From NCBI RefSeq assembly GCF_000719975.1, contig NZ_JOIJ01000011.1:62001-126000 (forward strand): a stretch of 64,000 nt of DNA, given 5' to 3'. Shown piece by piece: positions 8,725 to 18,542 of this stretch. The position numbers were made by a program, and so were the translations under genes. The notes beneath the pieces are model-generated. The model saw nothing but the letters and a program-made list of their open reading frames with translations. It made no database searches and was not told the origin of the DNA. Every line of letters begins with the position of its first letter. Positions within the stretch are counted from its first letter, which is position 1. Source of the stretch: Prauserella rugosa. Lineage in GTDB: Bacteria > Actinomycetota > Actinomycetes > Mycobacteriales > Pseudonocardiaceae.

Positions 8725-10125
8725 TCAGATCGCATTGCGCGGGTCGCGCAGGTCGCGGCCGGCCACCTCGGGCATGAAGAACGTGGCGATGAGCGGGCAC
8801 ACGGTGAAGAAGCCGAGCAGGATCGCCACGGGGATCCATGACCCGGTCGTCGCGGCGACCCAGGCGGCGGCCACGACGGGTCCGATGCCGGTGGCGATCA
8901 TCGCGGCGATCTCGCGGATCACGCCGGTCGCGGCGTACCGGTGACGGGAGCCGAAGATCTCCGGCAGCGTCAGGTTCTCCAGCGAGGCCAGCGCCATCAC
9001 CGACACGTTGTGCATGACGATGTAGCCGATGAACACCTGCGGCACCTCGGCACCCGCGATCGCCATCATCGTCGGCACGATGAGGATCAGCGAGATCACA
9101 CTCATCACCTGATACATCCGGCGACGGCCGAAGCGGTCGCCGAGCGCACCGACGATCGGCACCGTGAGGAACGCACACAGCGACGACACGATGACCACGC
9201 TCGTGCCGACCGAGGCCGACATCGCGAGCGTGACGGTGATGAACGAGACCATGTAGGTCTGCAGGATGCCGGAGTTGCCCGCCTGCCCGAAGCGCAGCAG
9301 GAACGCGGGGACCATCGCGCGCCACTTCTTCTGCTCGAGCGCCTCGAGCATCGGGATGTCGTTCTCGCGCTCGGCCTTCTCGCGGATCTGCTCGGTCGTG
9401 AGCGCGACACCGTCGTTGACGTGCGAGCTCTCCTCGAACACCGGGCTTTCCTTCAGCCGGAACCGGATCCACACGGCGAACAGCAGGATGACCGCGCTGC
9501 CCAGGAACGGGATGCGCCAGCCCCACGACAGCAGCTGCTCCTCCGACAGCACCGCAACCAGGATGCCCCAGATCGCCGAGGCACCGAGCGTGCCGCAGTT
9601 GGTGCCGAGTGCGACCAGTGAGGCGATGATGCCGCGGCGCTTCGTCGGTGCGTACTCGGCGAGCATCACGCCGGCACCGGAGATCTCCGCACCGGCTCCG
9701 AATCCCTGCACGAGTCGCAGCACGGCCAGCAGGATCGGCGCGAGGATGCCGATCTGCTGCACGGTCGGCAGTGCACCGATGAGGGTGGTGGCACCGCCCA
9801 TGAGCGCGATCGTGATGAACAGGACCTTGGTGCGGCCGATCCGGTCACCGAGCCGCCCGAAGTACCACGCACCGACCGGCCTGGCCACGTAGCCGACGGC
9901 GTACGTCGCCATCGCCGACACGACGGCGAGTGCCGGGCTCTCCCCGGCGAAGAACAGCTGGCCGAACACGAGGCCTGCCGCCAGCGAGTACAGCTGGAAG
10001 TCCATGAACTCGAGCGCGGTGCCGAGCCAGCCGGACATCGCGGCGCGGGCGAGGTCTCCCGTGCTGCGTTCGGCGGGACGCTCCGGCGCGGTGCCGGATT
10101 CCGGCGGAGGTGCGGAAGTGGACAT
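8725..10125 (-). CDS. MFS metabolite:proton symporter (MHS family)
   Basis: A 466-aa, 12-span major facilitator of the metabolite:H+ symporter group (relatives of ShiA and KgtP, which carry organic acids). Typical parts are the N-terminal GWLGTALEFMDFQLYS, RPVGAWYFGRLGDRIGR after span 2, RLVQGFGAGAEISGAG, and the matching GALGDRFGRRR in the second half. It lies inside the sugar-acid operon between the dehydrogenase (122 bp upstream) and mannonate dehydratase, so it is the likely importer of the aldonate fed to the pathway. Confidence 0.85.
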   Translation of the reverse strand: MSTSAPPPESGTAPERPAERSTGDLARAAMSGWLGTALEFMDFQLYSLAAGLVFGQLFFAGESPALAVVSAMATYAVGYVARPVGAWYFGRLGDRIGRTKVLFITIALMGGATTLIGALPTVQQIGILAPILLAVLRLVQGFGAGAEISGAGVMLAEYAPTKRRGIIASLVALGTNCGTLGASAIWGILVAVLSEEQLLSWGWRIPFLGSAVILLFAVWIRFRLKESPVFEESSHVNDGVALTTEQIREKAERENDIPMLEALEQKKWRAMVPAFLLRFGQAGNSGILQTYMVSFITVTLAMSASVGTSVVIVSSLCAFLTVPIVGALGDRFGRRRMYQVMSVISLILIVPTMMAIAGAEVPQVFIGYIVMHNVSVMALASLENLTLPEIFGSRHRYAATGVIREIAAMIATGIGPVVAAAWVAATTGSWIPVAILLGFFTVCPLIATFFMPEVAGRDLRDPRNAI

Positions 10126-10247
10126 CGTTGTTCCTTCTTCGGTGTCGGATGGGGACAGAGGCGAGGTACGGGGAAACGCGGGTCACCCGGGAAGGGCTGG
10201 GTCGTACGGGAAGAACGCAGCACCGCGGACGATCCGCCCTTCCCGGA

Positions 10248-11252
10248 TCAGAACTCGAGGAGCACCTTGCCCGATGCCGCCGAGTCCTTGGCGGTGGCGA
10301 AGGCCGCGACGGCGTCCGAGGCGGGATAGACGTGCGTGACGACCTGGGCGATCGACGGGTTCGCGGCCAGCATGGCCACGGCGTCGTCGATCTCGGTGGA
10401 GAAGCGGAAACTGCCGCGCAGGCGCAGTTCCTTCGACACGAGCGGCGCGAGGTTCACGCCGATCTCGGCGTCGGCGAGCATGCCGACGGCCACGACGACG
10501 CCGGCACGCTCGGCCGAGGCCACCGCCTGGGTGAGCGAGACGGGGACGCCGGAGCACTCGAAGACCACCGGGTAGGCCGTGGTGGGGAGTTCGTCGCGGC
10601 CGACGAGGAACGTCTCGTGGGCGCCCTGTGCGCGCGCACGGTCCACAGCGGACTCCTGCACATCGGCGACGGCGATGTGGTCGACGCCGCGTGCCGCCAG
10701 GGCGGCCACGATCAGCAGGCCCACGGGTCCCGCACCGAGCACGAGGGCACGCCCGCCGAGGTCCTCGCCCGCGACCGTCAGCGCGTGCAGGGCGACACCG
10801 AGCGGTTCGGCCAGCGCCGCGTCGCGCAACGACAACGCCTCCGGCAGCGCGCGCAGCATCGGCTTCTCCACGACCACGTACTCGGCCGCGGCACCCTGGC
10901 GGTGCGGGAAGGCCGCCGCGCTGCCGAGATAGTCACCGCCCGGCCACAGGTGCGGGCGGTCCGCGAGTCCCTCGACCCGAGCCCCGTAGCGCGCCGGGTG
11001 CACGGTCACCGGGGTACCCGGCTTCCACTCCCCGCTGGGATCGCGCTCGACGACGGCGGAGAACTCGTGGCCGGGCGCGAACGGTTCCCGGACGACGTTC
11101 TCGCCGTTCCTGCCGTGGAAGTAGTAGTGCAGATCCGACCCGCAGATGCCGACGTACCGCACGCGCAGCAGCACCTCGCCGTCGGCCGGTTCGGGGACGG
11201 CGACGTCGTCCAGGCGCATGTCCTCGGCGCCGTGGATGAACAGACCCTTCAT
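10248..11252 (-). CDS. Medium-chain zinc dehydrogenase, L-idonate/L-gulonate 5-dehydrogenase-like
   Basis: A 334-aa NAD(P)-dependent medium-chain dehydrogenase resembling L-idonate 5-dehydrogenase. Catalytic-zinc motifs are present (VGICGSDLHYY and FAPGHEFSAVV), the segment GSAAAFPHRQGAAAEYVVV is typical of the sorbitol/idonate branch, and the Rossmann motif is GAGPVGLL. Unusually, the loop that carries four structural-zinc cysteines in most relatives has none here (it reads around RYGARVEGLADRPHLW). In this operon the likely job is oxidation of C5 of an aldonate: L-gulonate to D-fructuronate, or L-idonate to 5-ketogluconate. It starts 26 nt after the UxuB-like gene. Confidence 0.82.
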   Translation of the reverse strand: MKGLFIHGAEDMRLDDVAVPEPADGEVLLRVRYVGICGSDLHYYFHGRNGENVVREPFAPGHEFSAVVERDPSGEWKPGTPVTVHPARYGARVEGLADRPHLWPGGDYLGSAAAFPHRQGAAAEYVVVEKPMLRALPEALSLRDAALAEPLGVALHALTVAGEDLGGRALVLGAGPVGLLIVAALAARGVDHIAVADVQESAVDRARAQGAHETFLVGRDELPTTAYPVVFECSGVPVSLTQAVASAERAGVVVAVGMLADAEIGVNLAPLVSKELRLRGSFRFSTEIDDAVAMLAANPSIAQVVTHVYPASDAVAAFATAKDSAASGKVLLEF

Positions 11253-11278
11253 CGTGATCAGCTCCAGTGGGTACGGAC

Positions 11279-12754
11279 TCAGCGGGCGGCGGCCGCGTCG
11301 GCTGCGGCCGCCGCGGCCCCGTCGCGGGTGATGGCGGTGAGCAGCTCGGCGACGCGGGCCGTGAAGCCCTCCTGCTCGGCGAGTGCCTCGGGGAAGAAAC
11401 CGCCGTGCATGATGCGGCGGACGTGGTCGGCGATCCCGGTGGCACCGTCGACGGCGGCGGCGAGCCGGTCGCGGGCGGGTTCGGCGATCCGGTCGGCGAG
11501 CGGGTCCGGGCTGAACCCACGCGGCGGGGCGACGCAGGCGATCCACGCGGCCGTGCACAACGCCAGGTGGTGCGGCATGCCGCCGCGGCGCAGGTGGGAC
11601 AGCGCGGCCTCAGGGATGCGCTGCAGCAGCTTGGCCGAGCCGTCGGAGCCGACCTGCGTGGTGGCGTGCCCGATGAGCGGATTGCGCCAGCGGGCGTCCA
11701 ATTGCGACACGTAGGCGTCGACGTCGAACCCGGTGGGCGGGGTGAACGTGGGCAGGTAGTCGTCGCGGATCTCGGCGAGCACCGCCTCGCGCACGAAGTC
11801 CCTGCCCCACGCGACGTCGATGGTCGGCGCGCCGGACAGCACGCCGAGGTAGGCGATGAGCGAGTGGGAACCGTTGAGCAGGCGCAGTTTCACCAGCTCG
11901 TAGGCCTCGATCTCGTTGGAGAACGTCGCACCGGCCCGCTCCCAGGCGGGGCGGCCGCCAGCGAACGCGTCCTCCAGAACCCACATGGTGAAGTCCTCGG
12001 CGGGCACCGGGCAGTGGTCGGACACCCCGAGCAGGTCGCGGACGAGGCGGGAGTGCTCGTCGGTGGTCTTCGGGACGATCCGGTCGACCATCCCGTTGGG
12101 GAACGACACCGAGCCCGCGACGAACGACAGCACGTCGTCGCTCGCACCGGCGGCGTGCAGGAACTCCTCGACCACGCCGCGCGTGACGTCGCCGTTGGAC
12201 TGCAGGTTGTCGCACGAGAGCACCGTGAACGGTTCGCCGGACGCGGCACGCTTCTCGAGCCCGCGCGCGATCATGCCGACCGCCGTGCGCGGCGTCGCTC
12301 CGGCGACGAGATCCGCGGCGACGTCGGGGTGGTCGAGTGCCAGCCTGCCACTGGCCGAGTCGCGGGTGTAGCCGACCTCGGAGACGGTGAGGGTGACGAT
12401 GCGGTGTGCCGGATCGGCGATCGCCTCGACCACGGCCGCCGGATCGTGCGCGGCGACCCCGGTGTCGCGGTGCACGTCCACCACACCCGCTTCGGCGCCG
12501 TGCTCGGTCAGCTGCAGGATCGAGTAGACGTTGTCCTGCGCGCGCATCGGCGCCACGACGCGGTCCGAGGAGTGGGCGAACCCGCGGATGCCCCAGTCGC
12601 CACCCTCGGCCGCCATCGCGCGGGCGGTGTAGACGGCGCCGTGCGCGCGATGGAAGTTGCCGAGGCCGAGATGGACGATGCCCGTCCGATCCGGAGCGGA
12701 CGCTCCGATGAGCGAGCCCGCGGGCACGTTCCCGCGGCCGAGTACCTCTGTCAT
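11279..12754 (-). CDS. Fructuronate reductase / mannitol dehydrogenase family (UxuB-like)
   Basis: A 491-aa long-chain polyol dehydrogenase. The N-terminal nucleotide-binding part has IVHLGLGNFHRAHGAVYT, the middle SCDNLQSNGDV and SFPNGMVDRIVP, and the catalytic region has the family motif KLRLLNGSHSLIAYLG with the active-site Lys and Asn-x-x-His. Members reduce D-fructuronate to D-mannonate, tagaturonate to altronate, or fructose to mannitol. With ManD in the same operon, D-fructuronate reductase (D-mannonate forming) is the best call. It is the first gene of the operon; AAGGA lies about 8 nt before the ATG. Confidence 0.85.
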   Translation of the reverse strand: MTEVLGRGNVPAGSLIGASAPDRTGIVHLGLGNFHRAHGAVYTARAMAAEGGDWGIRGFAHSSDRVVAPMRAQDNVYSILQLTEHGAEAGVVDVHRDTGVAAHDPAAVVEAIADPAHRIVTLTVSEVGYTRDSASGRLALDHPDVAADLVAGATPRTAVGMIARGLEKRAASGEPFTVLSCDNLQSNGDVTRGVVEEFLHAAGASDDVLSFVAGSVSFPNGMVDRIVPKTTDEHSRLVRDLLGVSDHCPVPAEDFTMWVLEDAFAGGRPAWERAGATFSNEIEAYELVKLRLLNGSHSLIAYLGVLSGAPTIDVAWGRDFVREAVLAEIRDDYLPTFTPPTGFDVDAYVSQLDARWRNPLIGHATTQVGSDGSAKLLQRIPEAALSHLRRGGMPHHLALCTAAWIACVAPPRGFSPDPLADRIAEPARDRLAAAVDGATGIADHVRRIMHGGFFPEALAEQEGFTARVAELLTAITRDGAAAAAADAAAAR

Positions 12755-12802
12755 GACGTCCTTGTCCTTCCGCGATGCGGCGGGCCGGCCAGGCGCGGCG
12801 CC

Positions 12803-12870
12803 CTCCACCGTGCGGCGTCGTGCACAGTGCGTCGGCGTGCACAGTGCGGCGTCGTGCACCGTGCGACGCC
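12803..12870. repeat. Four tandem 17-bp repeats in the uxuB/iclR divergent promoter region
   Basis: Units lie at 12803-12819, 12820-12836, 12837-12853 and 12854-12870. Units 2-4 begin GTGCAC(A/C)GTGCG; unit 1 is the same but starts CTCCACCGTGCG. The array is 49 bp upstream of the UxuB-like start and about 100 bp upstream of the IclR start. The junction of units 3 and 4 forms a dyad (GGCGTC...GACGCC). These are candidate binding sites for the divergent IclR regulator. Confidence 0.7.
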
Positions 12871-12970
12871 ACGGGCGTTTCACATCGCGAACCGCTCGTT
12901 TTGTATTTCGGACCATAAGCTAAACTCGCGTCGGACGTGACGCAACATCGACCCCGGCGAGAATGGATCC

Positions 12971-13771
12971 ATGGAGACCGAACCCACACCGGAGACGCCG
13001 GAGACACCGCCCGTCACGAGCCTCGACCGCGCGCTGGTCGTGCTGGAAACGGTCGCCTCGGCCGGCCCGGAAGGTCTGGCACTCGGGGAGATCGCGACGC
13101 GGACGGGGATCAACAAGGGATCGGTCCACCGGTTGCTGCGCGGACTGGCGCATCGCGCTTACGTGACCCAGGACGGCGGCGACCGCAACTACGTCCTCGG
13201 CGACGCACTGCGCCGCATGGTCCGTACCTTCGGGTCCGGCGACAACCTGCCGTTGCTGTTCCGGCCGCTGCTGCTGGAGTTGTCCCGCCGTTGCGAGGAA
13301 CTCGTCCACCTCGGCGTGCTCGACGGACGGCGCGTGGTCTACCTCGACAAGATCGAGCCCGAACGCTCCGTGCGCGTGTGGTCCCGAGTCGGGCGGCGTA
13401 CCCACATCGCCACCACGGCGCTCGGGCGCGCGCTCGTCGCCGCGGCACCGCCGAGCGATGCGCTGCTCGGCAGCTACCTCGAGGAGGCCGACCCCGACCA
13501 CGAGCAGCCCACGCTCGGCGAACGGTTCCGCTCGGCGGTCGAGGCCGCCCGCACACACGGTTGGGCCATCGAGAACCAGGAGAACGAGACCGGTATCGCC
13601 TGTGTCGGCATCGCGCTGACGTCGGCCACCGCGCAGGACGTCGCGATCAGTGTCACGGGACCTGCGGAACGGATGACCGCCGAGCGGCTGAACGAGATCG
13701 GAGCCCTGCTCCGCGAACTCGCCGCGGAACTCGCCCCCGAGGAGTACACCCTCACCCCGACCGCGCCGTGA
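12971..13771 (+). CDS. IclR-family transcriptional regulator
   Basis: A 266-aa IclR-type regulator with an N-terminal winged HTH (about 18-80: SLDRALVVLETV, LGEIATRTGINKGSVHRLLRGL) and a C-terminal effector domain (about 95-260: VHLGVLDGRRVVYLDKIE, TALGRALVA, GWAIENQENETGIACVGIAL). IclR proteins with this layout commonly sense sugar acids such as KDG. It is transcribed away from the six-gene sugar-acid operon across a 216-bp gap that holds the 17-bp repeats, so it is the probable pathway regulator. The ATG at 12971 is used; an overlapping ATG at 12963 is in another frame. Confidence 0.9.
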   Translation: METEPTPETPETPPVTSLDRALVVLETVASAGPEGLALGEIATRTGINKGSVHRLLRGLAHRAYVTQDGGDRNYVLGDALRRMVRTFGSGDNLPLLFRPLLLELSRRCEELVHLGVLDGRRVVYLDKIEPERSVRVWSRVGRRTHIATTALGRALVAAAPPSDALLGSYLEEADPDHEQPTLGERFRSAVEAARTHGWAIENQENETGIACVGIALTSATAQDVAISVTGPAERMTAERLNEIGALLRELAAELAPEEYTLTPTAP

Positions 13772-13779
13772 CGCCCCAC

Positions 13780-13796
13780 GCTGCGCCGAACGCAGC
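13780..13796 (+). terminator. Small hairpin after the IclR gene
   Basis: GCTGCG and CGCAGC form a 6-bp stem with a 5-nt loop 9 nt after the IclR stop codon and ahead of the next promoter. Weak on its own; position supports it. Confidence 0.3.
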
Positions 13797-13823
13797 ATGG
13801 ACAGCGTGTGCCCCGCTTCGTAG

Positions 13824-15116
<1,293 letters not shown>

Positions 15117-15132
15117 GCCGGGAGCCGGCGGA

Positions 15133-16293
15133 TCACCCGCGCACGGTCACCTCCGGGTAGTACTCGCGCGGCCTGCCGCGGGCGTCGAACGCCGCAGCCA
15201 GTTTCATCCCGGTGCGTTCGATGAAGCGGTAACTGAACTGGCCCACCGGGATGACGACGATCATGAGCAGCACCGTCGTGCACACGAAACCGGCTGCCGT
15301 GCCGGCGAACGGGTCGAGCCCGACGTGGCTCAGGAACCGCAGCAGCGGTTCGTGCCACAGGTAGATGCTGTAGCTGGAGAGTCCGACCGCCACGAGTGGC
15401 CGCCACGACAGCAACCGCGGCACCGGCCCGTCGGTGATCACGGCCGCGGCGATGATCATCCCGGCGCCGATCGCGAGCACGGTGTGCTGGAACGGCCGCG
15501 GCGAGGACTCGCCCAGCACCACGACCCCCGCACCGGCCACCGCGACGCCGAGGCGCACCCACCGCCCGTTGACGCGTACCCCGGCCGCCGCGCCGATCGC
15601 CACCAGCATGCCGAGCGCGAACACGTCCAGTTTGGCCAGTGGGCCGAACCAGGTGGACCACGATTCCTGCGGGCGCTGCCAGACGAGCCAGGCTACGAGC
15701 TTGTAGCCCACGCTCACCGCCACCAGTGCGGCCACTCCGCCCACGAGCACGCCGATCCGCGCTCGCCTCGTGGCCAGCCGCGCGCACAACGCGTGTGCGG
15801 GTCCCGCGAGAACCGCGAGCAAGAGGTAGTAGTGCATCTCGTTGGCCAGCGACCACGCCGGGCCGTTGGTCCAGAAGATGTACTCGTCGCTGTAGACCTG
15901 TGTGAACGTCAGGTGCAGCACCAGATCCTGCCAGTGGCCCGGCAGTTCGACGTTCGTCAGCGACCACACGAGCAGCACCACGAGGTAGTACGTCGGCACC
16001 AACCGGGCGAACCGTTTGATCAGGAACGCCTTCGACGGCCGTAGTGGTCCCGCACCCAGCGATGCCCGCATGATCGGCAGTCCGAGCAGGAATCCCGACA
16101 GCAGGAAGAACATCGCCACGAACAGGTCGGTCGCCAGGATGACGTCGTGCCAGAACGTGCCTTCCAACGGCCACTGCTCGCGGCGGTTGAACTGGTACGC
16201 GTGGAACATGGCCACCGACAGCGCGGCGACCGCGCGGAAGACGTCGAGCTGATACCTCGGCTGCCCTGTGGACGTCGTCCCCGCCGCCGTCAC
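15133..16293 (-). CDS. Membrane acyltransferase 3 family protein
   Basis: A 386-aa integral membrane acyltransferase with about ten spans and no SGNH domain. The family marker is LDVFRAVAALSVAMFHAY near the N-terminus (catalytic His), followed by FFLLSGFLLGLP and IKRFARLVPTYYL, and in the second half SLANEMHYYLLL and LWHEPLL. It probably acylates a surface glycan or lipid. The GTG start at 16293 overlaps the stop of the upstream glycosyltransferase (GTGA) and has GGGGAGGA before it, so the two are translationally coupled and may act on the same polysaccharide. Confidence 0.88.
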   Translation of the reverse strand: MTAAGTTSTGQPRYQLDVFRAVAALSVAMFHAYQFNRREQWPLEGTFWHDVILATDLFVAMFFLLSGFLLGLPIMRASLGAGPLRPSKAFLIKRFARLVPTYYLVVLLVWSLTNVELPGHWQDLVLHLTFTQVYSDEYIFWTNGPAWSLANEMHYYLLLAVLAGPAHALCARLATRRARIGVLVGGVAALVAVSVGYKLVAWLVWQRPQESWSTWFGPLAKLDVFALGMLVAIGAAAGVRVNGRWVRLGVAVAGAGVVVLGESSPRPFQHTVLAIGAGMIIAAAVITDGPVPRLLSWRPLVAVGLSSYSIYLWHEPLLRFLSHVGLDPFAGTAAGFVCTTVLLMIVVIPVGQFSYRFIERTGMKLAAAFDARGRPREYYPEVTVRG

Positions 16294-18182
16294 GCCGTCC
16301 TCCCCACCGGCGCCTCGACCTGGCGCGGAGTGATGGCCCACCGCCGCTCACCGGTCAGCTCCTTCAGCTGCGCCACACGCCCGATGTGGTTCTTGAACTC
16401 CGTGTAGAACACGGCGTTCAGCACCAGATAGATCAGGAACCAGGCGCGGTGCCTGCGGATCTCGGGCGCGGCAAGCCGCCAGGCGAACAGCGCCTGCGCC
16501 GGTCCGGACAGCATCGTGTACAGCGTGGCGAGCACGAACGTCGGCACCAGGAAGTCCACATCGGAGAAACCGCCGTCCCGCCAGGCCAGGAACCCGATCA
16601 CCGTGATCATCTGCAGCGAGATCCACGGATAGATCTCCCGCCAGCCGATCAGGAACGACAGGCCCAGCTTGTTCCGCACGCTCAGTTCCTTCGACTGCAA
16701 CGTCGCCGCGAGGTGCCTGCGCGAGACCTGGAACCAGCCCTGTGCCCACCGAATCCGCTGCCGCCACAGCGCGCGCAGATTCGCGGGGGCGAGTTCGCGC
16801 GAGAGCAGCGCGGGATCGCTCACGACGGTCCTGCCCGCCAGCAGTGCGCGGACGGTGGCGTCGATGTCCTCGGTGAGCATCCGGCCCTGCAGCCGCGTCT
16901 CGTGCAGTGCCTGTGTCCGCCAGAAACCGTTCGAACCGCCGAAGAGCCCGAATCCGTGCAGCCGCGCGCGGCCGGGGTGGTTCACCGCGTAGATCGCCTC
17001 GAACTCGACCGCCACCATCCGCGACACCCACGACGACCCGCCGTTGCGGATCACGCAGTGGCCCTGCACCACGTCGGCACCGTGCGAGAGCCACCGCCAC
17101 GCACGGCTGAACGCGTCGGGGGCGGGCTGGTGGTCGGCGTCGAAGATGCCCACGAACTCGCCGGTGACCAGTTCGAGCGCCGCGTTGACGTTCTGCGCCT
17201 TCGACGTCGAGTACGGCACCCGGTGCACGACCAACCTCGGCTCGCGCGCGGCCAGCGCCCGCAGCTCCTCCTCCACCGGCAGCGCGTGCGGTGTGTTGTA
17301 GGCCAGGATCACCTGCAACGGCCCGCCGTAGTCGGTCGCCAGGAACGCCGCCAGGGTGTCGAGGATCGTGGCCGCCTCGTTCGGCAGATACGCCGGAATG
17401 ATCGCCGACGCGGCGGGTTCGGGTCCGGCCGCCTCGCGCGGTGGACGTTCCGGTTCCAGCGCGTAGAAGCACTCGGTCCACACCGCGACCGCCGTCAGCA
17501 CGAGGGCTCCCACGACGGCGAGGTAGAGCGGCGTCGAGATGTCGAACCCCGCCCGGTCGGCGAGCACGAGCAGCAGGAACGGCACGGCGAGACCGACGAC
17601 GAGGGTGAACACGTTCTGCGCGATCGCCCTGCCCAGCGAGGCGTCGCCCCGCTTCCTCCGCGACGGCGCCGTCCGCGGCGGCACCCATTTGCGCGGGATC
17701 AGGTCGACGTGTTCGGTCGCCTGCTCGGCGGCGTCGGTCGCCCTATGGATCAACGTGACGAGATCCGGTGGCGCGGGCCGATCGTCCGAGGACGCCCACC
17801 CGATCACCGGTGTGATGGTGAGCTGGTCGGCTCCGATCCGGACGGGCAGTCTGGCCAGCCGCTGGGCGATCGCGGACAGCCGGTCGGCGGTCTGCCATTC
17901 CACCGCGCCACGCAACGTCAGCACCAGGCCACCGTTCTCGTCGGTGGAAAGACCCTCCTTGTCGGACAGTTCCGTGCGCAACAGCCAGGCCACCTGCTCG
18001 CGTACCTGGTCGAGACCTTTGCGCCCGAACCGGGATTCGATGCGCGCGGCTTCGACGAACCTGAGGACGGCGACGGTGGGTCCCCTGCGTTTCCCGGATT
18101 GCCGGGTCAGTGAGCGAAATGTGGACTGGGGCAGGCTCAGGTCGATCGTGTCTGTCGGGAGAACGGGCACGAGCTGGGTCAC
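16290..18182 (-). CDS. Processive family-2 glycosyltransferase with N-terminal degenerate GGDEF-like domain
   Basis: A 630-aa membrane protein. Residues about 15-175 look like a GGDEF domain: VAVLRFVEAARIESRFGRKG matches the first strand and helix, ENGGLVLTL sits where GGDEF is expected, and LTITPVIGWASSDD with LIHRATDAAEQA matches the end of the fold. The active-site residues are lost, so it is probably not a cyclase. Two membrane spans follow, then a GT2 domain with IFDADHQ, TEDID and QRIRWAQG, the D,D,D,QxxRW pattern of cellulose-synthase-like enzymes, and more C-terminal spans. The GTG at 18182 is uncertain; an in-frame GTG at 18275 would add 31 residues, and neither has a clear ribosome site. 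Confidence 0.82.
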   Translation of the reverse strand: MTQLVPVLPTDTIDLSLPQSTFRSLTRQSGKRRGPTVAVLRFVEAARIESRFGRKGLDQVREQVAWLLRTELSDKEGLSTDENGGLVLTLRGAVEWQTADRLSAIAQRLARLPVRIGADQLTITPVIGWASSDDRPAPPDLVTLIHRATDAAEQATEHVDLIPRKWVPPRTAPSRRKRGDASLGRAIAQNVFTLVVGLAVPFLLLVLADRAGFDISTPLYLAVVGALVLTAVAVWTECFYALEPERPPREAAGPEPAASAIIPAYLPNEAATILDTLAAFLATDYGGPLQVILAYNTPHALPVEEELRALAAREPRLVVHRVPYSTSKAQNVNAALELVTGEFVGIFDADHQPAPDAFSRAWRWLSHGADVVQGHCVIRNGGSSWVSRMVAVEFEAIYAVNHPGRARLHGFGLFGGSNGFWRTQALHETRLQGRMLTEDIDATVRALLAGRTVVSDPALLSRELAPANLRALWRQRIRWAQGWFQVSRRHLAATLQSKELSVRNKLGLSFLIGWREIYPWISLQMITVIGFLAWRDGGFSDVDFLVPTFVLATLYTMLSGPAQALFAWRLAAPEIRRHRAWFLIYLVLNAVFYTEFKNHIGRVAQLKELTGERRWAITPRQVEAPVGRTA

Positions 18183-18542
18183 CCCCGTAGTCGGTTCACC
18201 GGAATGAGCGGTGAGGCTACGAGCGGCGACCCGGCCCCCGGCTACCTTTCCTCGATCGAGTGAGAGCCGCTTCACATACCAAAGGCGGGGTTGGTTAATT
18301 TCTTTTGACGAGTGGGTGCGGAACGGGCATACCCGTGTTTCCCGGCGGTCATCGTCGGAGGAATCCGACATAGCAGACATCGACGCGTGCGACACGACTT
18401 CGGCATCTCGCACACAACGAAAACGGGGTCACCGGAACCTGATCCGGTGACCCCGTTTCCCCATTCCTCGACGAAACCCGGCCGCGCGCCCTGCCGAACC
18501 CGCGGCCGGGGAATCCTCATTCGGCCACAGGTTCGACCGAGA
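18183..18542. other. 360-bp gap between glycosyltransferase and BCCT genes
   Basis: The gap holds the terminator at 18421-18458 and the 5' region of the glycosyltransferase (an AT-richer stretch at 18280-18310). I could not pick a convincing promoter for the glycosyltransferase, and no small gene with a ribosome site is evident. Confidence 0.5.
18421..18458 (-). terminator. Strong intrinsic-type terminator of the BCCT gene
   Basis: AAACGGGGTCACCGGA (18421-18436) and its exact complement (18443-18458) form a perfect 16-bp stem with a 6-nt loop. On the minus strand the stem is followed by TCGTTGTGTG, so it ends in a T-containing tail. It lies 84 bp after the BCCT stop codon. Confidence 0.85.

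Noticed and set aside
12803..12870. CRISPR-like array
   Set aside because: The units abut with no unique spacers, and there are no cas genes. The tracts at 46081-46150 and 50935-51103 were rejected for the same reason.
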